Shown here: piece after piece, positions 34,856 to 44,266 of the stretch
Numbering within the stretch: the first letter of the stretch is position 1
Layout: every line of letters begins with the position of its first letter
Origin: Saxibacter everestensis
GTDB taxonomy: Bacteria; Actinomycetota; Actinomycetes; Actinomycetales; Brevibacteriaceae
DNA: 64,000 nt
Reading direction: 5' to 3'
Assembly (NCBI RefSeq): GCF_025787225.1
Contig: NZ_CP090958.1
Span: 2,652,550-2,716,549 of the forward strand
Notes under the pieces: model-generated
Told to the model about the DNA's origin: nothing
Seen by the model: only the letters and a program-made list of their open reading frames with translations
Databases searched by the model: none
Position numbers and translations under genes: made by a program

Positions 34856-35902
34856 ATGTCTGACCATACGAAACTGCATCGGCCAGTGCTCAACTGGTTC
34901 CGGGCACACGCACGTGTCCTACCGTGGCGTGCCGACGATCGCACCGCCTGGGGAGTGCTGGTCAGCGAGATCATGCTCCAGCAGACCCCGGTCGCACGGG
35001 TCGAACCGGTGTGGCGAGCGTGGATGCAGATGTACCCGACACCGAAGGAACTCGCCGAAGCCTCCGCCGGTGATGTCGTGCGCAATTGGGGGAAGCTCGG
35101 CTACCCGCGTCGCGCCCTTCGGCTGCACGAGACAGCCAAGGCGCTCGTACGGGACCACGACGCACAGGTTCCGGACGACTACAGCACGCTGATTGGCCTG
35201 CCTGGGATCGGCAGCTATACCGCCGCCGCAGTGGCCTCCTTCGCCTTCGGCCAACGACACACCGTCGTCGACACCAATATTCGCAGGGTGCTTGCCAGGG
35301 CGATCAAAGGCGAGGCAGTCCCTCAGCCAACACTTACCGCTGCCGAGACCCGGCTGGCAGAGAAGCTCCTGCCGGCGACCCGGGCAAGGGCTGCCGAATG
35401 GAACGTCGCGGTGATGGAGCTCGGTGCCCTGATCTGCACCGCACGTTCGCCACGGTGCGATGCCTGTCCGATAAAGCGGAGTTGCCAGTGGCAGCTCGAT
35501 GGTGCGCCTGCTCCGGCCCCGGACCGAGCCGGGCGCAAACAGGCCTGGCACGGAACAGATCGGCAGTTGCGTGGAGCGGTGATGGATGTTTTGCGTGCCC
35601 CTGGCGGCGCGCTCCCGATAGACGCCCTTACCGACGCATCGGCCGGCGCGCTCCCGATAAACATCCTTGCCGACGCAACGGCCGGCGCGCTCCCGATAAA
35701 CATCCTTGCCGACGCAACGGCTGGTGTTCCGGCCGGCTCAGCAAGGCAGGCACTGCCTGTGCATAGCCCCGACCAGGCCGACGCTCTTGCCCGGCTGCGT
35801 TCCCTAGCCCCTGAGCAGTCCCGGCTGGCAAGGATCGTCGACGGGCTGGTGGCCGATGGGCTGGCCCGCGTGCGCGATGGCGCAATCAGCCTGCCGGATT
35901 GA
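34856..35902 (+). CDS. mutY: A/G-specific adenine glycosylase MutY
   Basis: Removes adenine mispaired with 8-oxoguanine. It is 348 residues: catalytic Glu in SEIMLQQTPVARV, helix-hairpin-helix LPGIGSYTAAAVASFA with the catalytic Asp in VVDTNIRRVLAR, and a [4Fe-4S] cluster motif C-x6-C-x2-C-x5-C in CTARSPRCDACPIKRSC. After residue 230 the C-terminal part is unusual: three 13-residue repeats (GALPINILADATA type) are inserted before the final winged region. It is longer than the usual 290-310 residues of actinobacterial MutY because of this. Confidence 0.94.
   Translation: MSDHTKLHRPVLNWFRAHARVLPWRADDRTAWGVLVSEIMLQQTPVARVEPVWRAWMQMYPTPKELAEASAGDVVRNWGKLGYPRRALRLHETAKALVRDHDAQVPDDYSTLIGLPGIGSYTAAAVASFAFGQRHTVVDTNIRRVLARAIKGEAVPQPTLTAAETRLAEKLLPATRARAAEWNVAVMELGALICTARSPRCDACPIKRSCQWQLDGAPAPAPDRAGRKQAWHGTDRQLRGAVMDVLRAPGGALPIDALTDASAGALPINILADATAGALPINILADATAGVPAGSARQALPVHSPDQADALARLRSLAPEQSRLARIVDGLVADGLARVRDGAISLPD
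35606..35722 (+). repeat. 39-bp in-frame tandem repeat in mutY, three copies
   Basis: Units 35606-35644, 35645-35683 and 35684-35722. The second and third differ only at the last base; the first is diverged at several positions. Each encodes 13 residues, so copy number can change without a frameshift. Confidence 0.9.
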
Positions 35903-36042
35903 TTGCGCCCAGAGATTTGCGCGGCCTAACTCGCCGGTAACCGCGAAGATCTCACGATGCGAGCGAAATCAGGGTCGCGTAACGGCCTAGCCGTCGCAAA
36001 TGTTGGGTGGATGCAGGCTCCGACGAGGCGCCAGCGACCCGT

Positions 36043-36564
36043 TCACAGGTGCTTGAGCATCCTGCTGTTGCCGAGCGTATTCGGTTTGACCCGGGCGAGG
36101 TCGAGGAACTCGGCGATCCCCTCGTCATGAGAACGCAGCAGCTCGGCATAGACCTCCGGCGTGACCGGCGTCCCATCGATCTCCACGAAACCGAGACCGG
36201 TGAAGAAGCTGACTTCGAAGGTCAGGCAGAACACCCTGCTGACTCCGACTTCCCGGGCGTTGTCCAGCAGTGCTTCGAGAAGCATTCGGCCTACCCCCCT
36301 GCCACGCCAGCTGGCAGAGGTCGCGACCGTGCGCACTTCGGCCAGGTCTTCCCAGAGCACATGCAAGGCTCCGCATCCAACGATCTCTTCGTTACCGTCC
36401 TCATCCCGGGCCACCACGAGGCGAAACTCCTGCAGACTTTCGAAGTAGGCCACAGCGTCCTTGGCGACCAGGATCCGCTCCTCGGCCAGCGGCTCCACCA
36501 GCGATCGAATGGATTTAACGTCTGCTGTTGTGGCGGATCGGATCGCCAGCTGAGAAGGAGCCAT
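36043..36564 (-). CDS. Amino-acid N-acetyltransferase-like GNAT protein
   Basis: A 173-residue GNAT enzyme resembling the short ArgA-type N-acetylglutamate synthases of actinobacteria (for example Rv2747). The acetyl-CoA loop is SWRGRGVGRMLLEA, preceded by AEVRTVATS, and CLTFEVSFFTGLGF follows; the family end KPNTLGNSRML is also kept. It lies next to clpC, as in mycobacteria. The frame begins at 36573; ATG 36564 gives the usual N-terminus. No ribosome site is clear for either. Confidence 0.8.
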   Translation of the reverse strand: MAPSQLAIRSATTADVKSIRSLVEPLAEERILVAKDAVAYFESLQEFRLVVARDEDGNEEIVGCGALHVLWEDLAEVRTVATSASWRGRGVGRMLLEALLDNAREVGVSRVFCLTFEVSFFTGLGFVEIDGTPVTPEVYAELLRSHDEGIAEFLDLARVKPNTLGNSRMLKHL

Positions 36565-36583
36565 AATCAACATTTTGGCACGC

Positions 36584-36613
36584 AGAACGCCCGGTCAGAT
36601 GACCGGGCGTTCT
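36584..36613 (-). terminator. Strong hairpin behind clpC
   Basis: AGAACGCCCGGTC (36584-36596) and its exact complement GACCGGGCGTTCT (36601-36613) with a 4-base loop: a perfect 13-bp stem, 30 bases after the clpC stop. No T-tract follows on either strand, so it may end transcription with Rho or protect the 3' end. Confidence 0.65.
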
Positions 36614-36642
36614 GGTACTACATAACTGCGGCCTTCGCGCTG

Positions 36643-39156
36643 TCAGCCTTTGCCTTCACCGGTGGAACCGCTGGTTGCAATCGGCGCGATCTCCGGTACG
36701 GCGGGCTTCGGTTCGCCGCGGAAGGTGAACTTCTTGTCGAAGCCTTCGCCCTCTACATCGATCAGCACGATTTCGCCGGCCTTGAGCTCTCCGAAAAGAA
36801 TCTTTTCGGAAAGCTGGTCCTCGATATCGCGCTGTATTGTGCGACGCAGCGGCCTCGCTCCCAGAACCGGGTCGTAGCCGCGGGTCGCCAGCTCGTCCTT
36901 GGCTTCCCTGGTGAGCTCGATGCCCATGTCCTTGTCTTTCAGCCGCTTGTCGAGCGCCTCGACGAACAGGTCGACAATTCTGACGATCTCGTGTGGTTCC
37001 AGCTGCGGGAACACCACGGTGTCGTCCACCCGGTTGAGGAACTCGGGGCGGAAGTGCTGCTTCAGCTCGTCGTTGACGCGCATCTTCATCCGGTCATAGG
37101 ACGTCTGCGCATTTCCTTCGATCTGGAAGCCCATCTGCTGACCCTTGGAGATGTCGCGGGTTCCAAGGTTCGTGGTCATGATGATCACGGTGTTCTTGAA
37201 GTCCACGACGCGGCCCTGCGAGTCGGTGAGCCGGCCATCCTCGAGGATCTGCAGCAGCGAGTTGAAGATATCGGCGTGCGCCTTCTCCACCTCGTCGAAT
37301 AGCACAACCGAGAACGGCTTGCGCCGGACTTTCTCGGTCAGCTGACCGCCCTCTTCGTAGCCGACATATCCGGGAGGCGAGCCGAAGAGCCGCGACACGG
37401 TGTGCTTCTCCGAGTACTCGCTCATATCGAGCTGGATCAGCGAGTCCTCGTCGCCGAACAGGAATTCGGCAAGGGCCTTCGCGAGTTCGGTCTTACCGAC
37501 ACCGGTTGGTCCAGCGAAGATGAACGAGCCACCCGGACGCTTGGGGTCCTTCAGTCCGGCACGAGTGCGTCGGATCGCCTGGGAGAGCGCCTTGACGGCC
37601 TCCTCCTGGCCGATGATCCGCTTGTGCAGCTCTTCTTCCATCCGGAGTAGTCGCGAAGACTCCTCTTCGGTCAGCTTGAAGATCGGAATTCCGGTTGCGG
37701 CCGCCAGCACCTCAGCAATGAGTTCCTCATCGACCTCGGCGATGACGTCCATATCGCCTGACTTCCACTGCTTCTCGCGCTCGTTCTTTTCATCGATCAG
37801 TTTCTTTTCGGTGTCCCGCAGGCCGGCAGCCTTCTCGAAGTCCTGCCCGTCGATCGCGGCTTCCTTCTCGCGGCGAGCATTGGCGATCCGCTCGTCCAGC
37901 TCCTTCAACTCAGGCGGCGTCGTCATCCTGCGGATGCGCAAACGTGCGCCGGCCTCGTCGATAAGGTCAATCGCCTTATCCGGCAGGAACCGGTCGTTGA
38001 TGTAGCGGTCGGCCAGATTTGCGGCGGCCGTCAGAGCGCCATCGGTGATCGTCACCCGGTGGTGCGCTTCGTACCGGTCACGCAATCCCTTGAGGATCTG
38101 GATGGTGTGCTCCAGCGCAGGCTCGGGCACCTGGATCGGCTGGAAACGGCGTTCGAGCGCGGCATCCTTTTCAATGTGCTTGCGGTACTCATCGATCGTG
38201 GTCGCACCGATCGTCTGCAATTCACCGCGGGCAAGCATCGGTTTGAGAATCGAGGCCGCATCGATGGCGCCCTCGGCGGCACCCGCTCCGACCAGAGTGT
38301 GAATCTCGTCGATGAACAGGATGATGTCGCCACGGGTGCGGATCTCCTTCAGCACCTTCTTCAGGCGTTCCTCGAAATCACCGCGGTACCTGGAACCCGC
38401 GACGAGGGCACCGAGGTCGAGCGTGTACAGCTGCTTGTCCCGGAGAGGCTCGGGGACTTCACCGCGCACGATAGCCTGCGCGAGTCCCTCGACGACGGCC
38501 GTCTTACCGACGCCCGGCTCACCGATCAGCACGGGATTGTTCTTGGTGCGGCGCGAGAGCACCTGCATGACCCGCTCCTGCTGCAACTCCCGGCCAATCA
38601 CCGGATCGAGCTTGCCTTCGCGAGCGGCAGCAGTCAGGTTGCGTCCGAACTGGTCGAGCACCAGGGAGCCCGACGGCTGACCTTCCTCACGGCCTCCGGC
38701 AACGGCCGGCTCCTTGCCCTGATAGCCGGAAAGCAGCTGAATAACCTGCTGGCGGACCCGGGTCAAGTCGGCGCCCAGCTTTACCAGCACCTGGGCTGCC
38801 ACTCCCTCACCTTCGCGGATCAGTCCGAGCAGGATGTGTTCTGTGCCGATGTAGTTGTGGCCAAGCTGCAACGCCTCGCGAAGACTGAGCTCAAGCACCT
38901 TCTTCGCCCGAGGCGTGAACGGGATGTGGCCGGAGGGCGCCTGCTGACCCTGGCCGATAATTTCCTGCACCTGCTCACGAACGGCGTCGAGCGATATTCC
39001 GAGCGACTCGAGCGCCTTCGCGGCAACGCCTTCACCCTCGTGGATGAGCCCGAGCAGGATGTGCTCCGTGCCGATGTAGTTGTGGTTGAGCATCCTGGCC
39101 TCTTCCTGGGCCAGGACGACAACGCGTCGTGCGCGGTCGGTAAATCTTTCAAACAT
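36643..39156 (-). CDS. clpC: ATP-dependent Clp protease ATP-binding subunit ClpC
   Basis: AAA+ unfoldase that feeds proteins to ClpP. It is 837 residues: two N-terminal Clp repeats ([17 protein letters not shown] and a second [13 protein letters not shown] copy), first Walker [14 protein letters not shown], Walker [11 protein letters not shown], a UVR/middle domain with coiled coil (about residues 410-480), second Walker [15 protein letters not shown] and Walker [12 protein letters not shown], then the D2 small domain. The frame runs to 39291, but ATG 39156 (GAGGAG, 4 bases upstream) gives the conserved [11 protein letters not shown] start. Confidence 0.97.
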   Translation of the reverse strand: MFERFTDRARRVVVLAQEEARMLNHNYIGTEHILLGLIHEGEGVAAKALESLGISLDAVREQVQEIIGQGQQAPSGHIPFTPRAKKVLELSLREALQLGHNYIGTEHILLGLIREGEGVAAQVLVKLGADLTRVRQQVIQLLSGYQGKEPAVAGGREEGQPSGSLVLDQFGRNLTAAAREGKLDPVIGRELQQERVMQVLSRRTKNNPVLIGEPGVGKTAVVEGLAQAIVRGEVPEPLRDKQLYTLDLGALVAGSRYRGDFEERLKKVLKEIRTRGDIILFIDEIHTLVGAGAAEGAIDAASILKPMLARGELQTIGATTIDEYRKHIEKDAALERRFQPIQVPEPALEHTIQILKGLRDRYEAHHRVTITDGALTAAANLADRYINDRFLPDKAIDLIDEAGARLRIRRMTTPPELKELDERIANARREKEAAIDGQDFEKAAGLRDTEKKLIDEKNEREKQWKSGDMDVIAEVDEELIAEVLAAATGIPIFKLTEEESSRLLRMEEELHKRIIGQEEAVKALSQAIRRTRAGLKDPKRPGGSFIFAGPTGVGKTELAKALAEFLFGDEDSLIQLDMSEYSEKHTVSRLFGSPPGYVGYEEGGQLTEKVRRKPFSVVLFDEVEKAHADIFNSLLQILEDGRLTDSQGRVVDFKNTVIIMTTNLGTRDISKGQQMGFQIEGNAQTSYDRMKMRVNDELKQHFRPEFLNRVDDTVVFPQLEPHEIVRIVDLFVEALDKRLKDKDMGIELTREAKDELATRGYDPVLGARPLRRTIQRDIEDQLSEKILFGELKAGEIVLIDVEGEGFDKKFTFRGEPKPAVPEIAPIATSGSTGEGKG

Positions 39157-39186
39157 GTCACTCCTCGCTTGCCCCCGCCGCAGGTT

Positions 39187-39204
39187 GAGGATCCTAGAAT
39201 CCTC
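39187..39204. promoter_or_regulatory. Small dyad in the clpC leader
   Basis: GAGGAT (39187-39192) and ATCCTC (39199-39204) face each other around a 6-base centre, about 30 bases before the clpC start. On the minus strand it contains TAGGAT, a possible -10. I found no convincing ClgR or HAIR box here. Confidence 0.3.
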
Positions 39205-39403
39205 GGCGGAATTATTCGATGCTAACCAGCCGAAAGCCCGTATGGACCAATTTTCGCCCACAGCGTGAGAGAAAATCGGCCATACGATCAAGTTCAGCTA
39301 ACAGCCGAAGCCCTTTAGAGGCCTACGAAGAGTACAACCGACCCGGTCAGACGTATGTTCCGGATCCAGGTACGCCCACGGCGAACCTGGAGTAGCCGAA
39401 GGC

Positions 39404-39742
39404 TCAGCTGCCCTTCGCAGCCCGGAACGCGTCGACGACCTCGGTGGGGATGCGGCCACGATCGCCGACCTCGTAACCATTGCTCCTGGCCCAGTCCCGA
39501 ATCTCGGCGGTCTCCTTCCGCGCCGTAGTGGTGGCGGCACCCCGGCGTCGACCCACCGGCTTGTCCGCCGATACGCGGCGGGCACTGGAGACCCATTGCC
39601 GCAACGAGTCGCGAAGCTCTTTGGCATGCTTGGACGAAAGGTCAATTTCGTAGCTGGAGCGATCAAGCGCAAATCGAACGGTCTCGGTGGCTTCGCCTCC
39701 GTCGACATCGTCGATCAAAATAACTTGCACTTTCTGAGCCAT
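39404..39742 (-). CDS. lsr2: Lsr2 family nucleoid-associated protein
   Basis: H-NS-like protein that binds AT-rich DNA, bridges it and silences genes. It is 112 residues with the N-terminal dimerisation domain (AQKVQVILIDDVDGGEA, TVRFALD) and C-terminal DNA-binding domain IRDWARSNGYEVGDRGRIP, where RGR is the AT-hook-like minor-groove contact. ATG 39742 has GGGGGA about 9 bases upstream; the GTG at 39751 is alternative. It sits between clpC and lysS as in many actinobacteria. Confidence 0.95.
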   Translation of the reverse strand: MAQKVQVILIDDVDGGEATETVRFALDRSSYEIDLSSKHAKELRDSLRQWVSSARRVSADKPVGRRRGAATTTARKETAEIRDWARSNGYEVGDRGRIPTEVVDAFRAAKGS

Positions 39743-39845
39743 AACAGGCACTCCCCCTCATGAGGCATGAAAACGATTTTGGAAGTAGAGCTATGCGCGT
39801 GCATAACGAAGTTCTTCCAACCAGACTAATCCCGATGTATACAGA

Positions 39846-39869
39846 ATAAAAACCGTTATCAGTTTTTAT
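39846..39869. repeat. AT-rich inverted repeat upstream of lsr2
   Basis: ATAAAAAC (39846-39853) and GTTTTTAT (39862-39869) around an 8-base loop, in a conspicuously AT-rich gap of about 150 bases between lsr2 and the small membrane protein gene. It could be a terminator for the upstream gene or an Lsr2 binding region in the lsr2 promoter. Confidence 0.5.
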
Positions 39870-39898
39870 CGGCAAACTAACAGCTTGTTCGAGACCGA

Positions 39899-40096
39899 TT
39901 AATCGCTTTTGCCTGGCCGAGCCGACTGCTCAGGACTTTCCGAAACCGGGGCGCTTGCCCTGTCCGCAGCCTGTGCCGCGTAGAAACGGTCGGTTTCCGC
40001 CCGCTCACGGCGATCAGCCTGCATGATCGAGCGCATCACCCAGAAAAAGATGAGGCCCACACCGGCGGAGGGAGCTAGAACGGCGAAATATTCCAC
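39899..40096 (-). CDS. Small single-helix membrane protein, hypothetical
   Basis: A 65-residue protein with one membrane helix (about residues 4-24, FAVLAPSAGVGLIFFWVM), a basic/acidic helix RSIMQADRRERAETDRF, and a disordered tail ending SARPGKSD. Similar short proteins follow lysS in other actinobacteria. No function known to me. Confidence 0.6.
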   Translation of the reverse strand: MEYFAVLAPSAGVGLIFFWVMRSIMQADRRERAETDRFYAAQAADRASAPVSESPEQSARPGKSD

Positions 40097-40154
40097 GGCA
40101 TCAGTCTAACGCCGCCGGGCCGCTCTTTGACAAAAAGCGAACCGGCGGGGCCGG

Positions 40155-41663
40155 CTACTCCGGCTTGACCAGCGGGAACAGGATAGTCTCCCTGATGCCG
40201 AGTCCGGTCATGGCCATCAGCAACCGATCGATACCCATGCCCATTCCGCCACTCGGCGGCATGCCATGTTCCATTGCGGTCAGAAAATCCTCATCGAGGC
40301 GCATCGCCTCGGCATCGCCTGCTGCCATGTCCTTCGCCTGGGCGTGGAATCGCGCTCGTTGAATCACCGGGTCGACAAGTTCGGAGTATCCGGTCGCCAG
40401 TTCAAAACCGCGAACATAGAGATCCCATTTCTCCACCACTCCTTCCTTTGTCCGGTGGTCCCGGACAAGAGGGGAGGTTTCGACCGGGAAATCCATCACA
40501 AACGTCGGCTCCCATAGCTGGTCCGCCACCAGGTGCTCCCAGAGTTCCTCCACGAGCTTTCCGTGGCTGCGCAGTATTCCATCCAGAGGCATATCGTGCT
40601 TGCCGGCCAGCCGCACCAGTTCATCGACCGATGTCGCGGGGGTGACATCGACACCTGCAGCCTCGGAAAGCGAGTCGTACATCCGCAGGGTCTTCCATTC
40701 CCCGCCCAATTCATAATTGCTGCCATCGGGCAGTATTACGGTGGTGGTGCCGAGCGCCGAAATTGCGGCGGTCTGGATCAGATCCTTGGTTAGCGCGGCG
40801 ATCGAGTTGTAATCGCCGTATGCCTCGTAGGCCTCGAGCATTGCGAATTCCGGTGAGTGCGTCGAGTCAGCACCCTCGTTACGAAAATTCCGGTTGATCT
40901 CGAATACCTTCTCGATGCCGCCGACCACCGCACGCTTCAGGAACAGTTCCGGCGCGATCCGCAGGAACAGATCGATATCGAAGGCATTCATATGTGTGCT
41001 GAACGGCCGGGCATTCGCACCACCGTGCAGGGTCTGCAGCATCGGCGTCTCGACCTCGGTAAACTCCCGCTCCTCGAAGGTGCGGCGCAGGCTGCGCATC
41101 ACGGCGGCCCGGGTAAATACCACGCTGCGCGCCTCATCCCGAACAATAAGGTCCACGTAGCGGCGCCTGACGCGTGACTCTTCCGACAGCTCGCTGTGCA
41201 TGGTTGGCAATGGACGTAGCGCCTTCGCGGCCAATTGCCATTCATCGGCGAGCACCGACAGCTCACCGCGCTTCGAGGCTATGACGGTGCCGCGGATAAA
41301 CACGTGATCGCCGAGATCGATGTCGTCCTTCCAGGCCTGCAGCCGGTCTTCGCCGATGTTCTTGAGGCTCAGCATCCCTTGCAGACGGGTACCGTCGCCT
41401 TCCTGCAGGGTGACGAAGCACAGCTTTCCGGTGTTTCGCACGAAAACAACCCGGCCGGTCACACCGACGACGTCGCTCGTCTCTTCGCCGGGCTCCAGGT
41501 CCGGATAGTTCGCACGGACCTGGACCAGGCTATGGGTGCGCGCAACCCCGACCGGGTAGGCGTCCTGACCGCTTTCGAGCAACCTGTCACGCTTCTCGCG
41601 GCGGATTCTTAGCTGCTCGGGAAGCTCGGTGCTGGCATGTTCGGAAGAAGGATCTGAAGGCAT
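40155..41663 (-). CDS. lysS: Lysine-tRNA ligase LysS, class II
   Basis: Charges tRNA-Lys. It is 502 residues: N-terminal OB-fold anticodon-binding domain ([19 protein letters not shown]), then the class II core with motif 1 around [25 protein letters not shown], motif 2 [20 protein letters not shown], and motif 3 [12 protein letters not shown] near the C-terminus. No clear ribosome site precedes the ATG. Confidence 0.97.
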   Translation of the reverse strand: MPSDPSSEHASTELPEQLRIRREKRDRLLESGQDAYPVGVARTHSLVQVRANYPDLEPGEETSDVVGVTGRVVFVRNTGKLCFVTLQEGDGTRLQGMLSLKNIGEDRLQAWKDDIDLGDHVFIRGTVIASKRGELSVLADEWQLAAKALRPLPTMHSELSEESRVRRRYVDLIVRDEARSVVFTRAAVMRSLRRTFEEREFTEVETPMLQTLHGGANARPFSTHMNAFDIDLFLRIAPELFLKRAVVGGIEKVFEINRNFRNEGADSTHSPEFAMLEAYEAYGDYNSIAALTKDLIQTAAISALGTTTVILPDGSNYELGGEWKTLRMYDSLSEAAGVDVTPATSVDELVRLAGKHDMPLDGILRSHGKLVEELWEHLVADQLWEPTFVMDFPVETSPLVRDHRTKEGVVEKWDLYVRGFELATGYSELVDPVIQRARFHAQAKDMAAGDAEAMRLDEDFLTAMEHGMPPSGGMGMGIDRLLMAMTGLGIRETILFPLVKPE

Positions 41664-41672
41664 GTTACGAGG

Positions 41673-42593
41673 CTACCGTCCCGGCACGGATCCGAGTATT
41701 CCGAGCAGCTTACGACCGGTTTCCTGCCCAATCATGCCCGCGGCCAGTGCCCGCTCCGTGGTGGCACGCGACATCAGGGCGTATGTGATGAGCAGCTCTT
41801 CGTTACCTGTCGCACGGGCGTGCTCGGTCAGCGCCTCGAGGTGAGCCCTGACTGTTTCCACATCTCCGCGGGATACCGGTCCGGTCAGCGCGGCCTGCCC
41901 CTTTTCGAGTGCGTTGTCGGCGCTGGCCCGCACCAGGGCGGCTAGTACCTGGCCCGGATCCTCGATGCCGATCGCTTCGAGCATCTCACTGGCCTGAGCG
42001 ATGACCGTGACGGTGTGATTTGACGCATGCGCGACCGCAGCGTGATAGGCCGGCCGGTCTGCCTCTGCGATCACGATCGGCTCGGCGCCCATTTCAACGA
42101 CGAGCGCCTGGGCGACCGGAAGCACCGGGGCCGCCGCAGTGACCCCGAACACCGCCTGCGACAAACGGGCCACATCGATGCTCGTACCGGTGAAGGACAT
42201 CACAGGGTGGATCGCCAGCGGTATCGCACCAAAGCCCAGCACGGGCCGAAGCACTTCAACGCCGTATCGTCCGGCACAGTGCGCTACCAATTGACCCTGC
42301 TGCCAGCAGCCTGCCGTGGCCAGGCCCTCGACGAGTTCTGGCAAGGCATCGTCGGGAACTGTCAGCAGAACAAGCTCGGACCGCTCGATCACTGTCGGAA
42401 TGTCCAGGATCGGTACCCCTGGCAGCAGGTTTTCAACCCGCTCGACGCTGGCATCCGAAGTAGCCGTGGCACCGACAACTGCATGGCCGGCGGCGCGCAG
42501 GGCATTTCCGATCACGGCGCCGACCCGCCCTGCTCCGACGATGCCGACGCCGAGACGTCCCGGTCGTGAAGTTGCTGAAGACATGGAAGTCAC
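41673..42593 (-). CDS. Rossmann-like and DUF2520 domain protein
   Basis: A 306-residue protein with an N-terminal NAD(P)-binding fold (LGVGIVGAGRVGAVIGNALRAAGH) and a C-terminal 6-phosphogluconate-dehydrogenase-like helical DUF2520 domain including HPVMSFTG and ADRPAYHAAVAHASNH. The family resembles ketopantoate or prephenate reductases and usually lies beside panC; here panC is absent. The GTG start overlaps the PH-protein stop (GTGA); ATG 42584 is also possible. Confidence 0.85.
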   Translation of the reverse strand: MTSMSSATSRPGRLGVGIVGAGRVGAVIGNALRAAGHAVVGATATSDASVERVENLLPGVPILDIPTVIERSELVLLTVPDDALPELVEGLATAGCWQQGQLVAHCAGRYGVEVLRPVLGFGAIPLAIHPVMSFTGTSIDVARLSQAVFGVTAAAPVLPVAQALVVEMGAEPIVIAEADRPAYHAAVAHASNHTVTVIAQASEMLEAIGIEDPGQVLAALVRASADNALEKGQAALTGPVSRGDVETVRAHLEALTEHARATGNEELLITYALMSRATTERALAAGMIGQETGRKLLGILGSVPGR

Positions 42594-44266
42594 TGTACTG
42601 GCGCTGGCGGCTGGTCCGGCGGTTGCGGCGGCCTGGCGGTCGCCGCCGGAGCGACTGGTGCTTCCAGCGACTCGGCGGCCTCAGCGGACGAGCCAGCTCC
42701 GCTGCGACCGGCCTCTCCCGCCTTGCGCATCCAGAGTTCGGGCCCGAGGGTCTTCCGAGCCCGGTGCCCGCGAATCGACTGTTGCTGGAGGAACCGTACT
42801 GCCTCCGGCCGCGCCAGGTGCGGAATCTGCGGAGAGACCGGACCGGCAGTTGTGTGCAGCGCCACGGAGGCCAGCCCGAGTCTGCGCTGCAGCGGGCCCT
42901 GCGACAACCGGATCGACTGGGTTCTCGCATGGGGCACGAAATCCACGATCCGGTTGATCCAGCCACGTCGGACCACCACGGCGGTCTCTGTGACACAGAA
43001 TGCCTGGCGTTTCCAGGCGAAAGGATCAACCCAGCGCGCTCGCCGTGGCACGGCTTCGAACCCGCCATCCGCACGTCGCCCGGTCAGCGCGGCATCGACC
43101 AGGCCAAGCGGATCCGTCACGCCTGGCTCGGGAAGCACAAGGGCCAGGACGGACAGCAGATCGCTCCGATTCCCAACCGGGAGCATGGCATTCTTTGCGG
43201 ACTCGCTACTGTCGCCGGTCGCGGCGATATTCACGCTGATCCGCCACCAGCCCGGAATTCGCCAGAGTAGCGGCTGGTAGATGCCCACGGCCTGGATCCG
43301 TCCGGGGGGCACTGTGTGCGCGGTGGTTTCGAGAAGTCCGCTATGAACTCTGATGCCGTCAGGAGAGTCAGCGATCCGGAAGTTGGATTCCGTCGCGAAT
43401 CGCTTCCACAAGGCAGCGATTCCACCAAGGATGCCGGGAATAGCGGCGGTCAGAATTTCGGGACGCCCAAATACGATCGCCAACACGATCAGCGCAGCCA
43501 CCGCGAGGGGAACGACAAGGCCCCAGAAGGTCAGTAATAGCGAGCCGAGTATCTTTCCCGGGCCGATGGCAAGCAGGTGCGCCTCGGGGGCCTCCGGCGC
43601 GTCTTCGCCGGCTGCGACCTCGATCCCGGCCGCGCCGGCCAGAAGCGCGGCGCGAAGCCGCTGTGCATCCTTGAGCGTGAGGAACGAAAGGTCGATCGAT
43701 GCTTCGCTGCCTCCTGCCACGTTGAACTTCAGCTGGGCCAGGCCGAGGATTCTCGCCACAAGCGGCTGGACGACGTCAATCGCCTGGACCCGGTCCAATC
43801 GCGCCTGCCTGTGCTGCCGGAAGAAGATCCCGCGCTCCACGATCACCGCTTCGGGCAGCACGCGATATCGGGTGAAGCGCCAGGAGAGATACATGAACGC
43901 GACGATGATCAGAACGCACAGCAAAACACCACCGGCAAGCGCGAACGGCAGCCAGGCATAGCCCGATTCCTGAATCCAGCGCAGGCCAGATGCGCCGCCA
44001 TTCCCGCCGCTTTCCAGCAGCTGGCGGATGCTGATGCCGACGATGGCGACCAGGATCAGCCAGCCGCGGACGAACGGAGTCGCTTTATGCACCTTGCGCC
44101 AGGCAGGTTCGCCCGGGCCACCGGGCTGCGCGGCTGCGTCATCCGGGCCACCGGGCTGCGCGGCTGCGTCATCCGGCCCACCGGCCTGCACGACTGCGTC
44201 GCCCGAGCCGCCGGTATTACCCGGCAGGGCATCGGCGCCGGGAGGGTTCGGATGCTGCTGGTTCAC
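42590..44266 (-). CDS. Bacterial PH-domain membrane protein (YdbT-like)
   Basis: A 558-residue membrane protein with repeated bPH2 (DUF304) domains alternating with membrane helix pairs (near residues 68-85, 112-135, 238-262 and 268-290). Each PH unit has segments like YRVLPEAVIVERGIFFRQHRQARLDRVQAIDV and VVRRGWINRIVDFVPHARTQSIRLSQGP (about residues 140-170 and 455-485). The first 50 residues contain 10-residue Gly-Pro-Asp-Ala repeats. The function is unknown. It is coupled to the smaller PH protein upstream (4-base overlap), the usual YdbS/YdbT pair. Confidence 0.83.
   Translation of the reverse strand: MNQQHPNPPGADALPGNTGGSGDAVVQAGGPDDAAAQPGGPDDAAAQPGGPGEPAWRKVHKATPFVRGWLILVAIVGISIRQLLESGGNGGASGLRWIQESGYAWLPFALAGGVLLCVLIIVAFMYLSWRFTRYRVLPEAVIVERGIFFRQHRQARLDRVQAIDVVQPLVARILGLAQLKFNVAGGSEASIDLSFLTLKDAQRLRAALLAGAAGIEVAAGEDAPEAPEAHLLAIGPGKILGSLLLTFWGLVVPLAVAALIVLAIVFGRPEILTAAIPGILGGIAALWKRFATESNFRIADSPDGIRVHSGLLETTAHTVPPGRIQAVGIYQPLLWRIPGWWRISVNIAATGDSSESAKNAMLPVGNRSDLLSVLALVLPEPGVTDPLGLVDAALTGRRADGGFEAVPRRARWVDPFAWKRQAFCVTETAVVVRRGWINRIVDFVPHARTQSIRLSQGPLQRRLGLASVALHTTAGPVSPQIPHLARPEAVRFLQQQSIRGHRARKTLGPELWMRKAGEAGRSGAGSSAEAAESLEAPVAPAATARPPQPPDQPPAPVQ
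44114..44203. repeat. 30-bp in-frame tandem repeat in the PH-domain gene
   Basis: Period of 30 bases: 44114-44143 and 44144-44173 are identical over most of their length; 44174-44203 is diverged. It encodes the GGPDDAAAQP units at the N-terminus. Confidence 0.8.

Noticed and set aside
39187-39204. HAIR or ClgR operator in front of clpC
   Set aside because: The dyad GAGGAT / ATCCTC and the GCTggttAGC segment further up do not match the HspR or ClgR consensus well enough.
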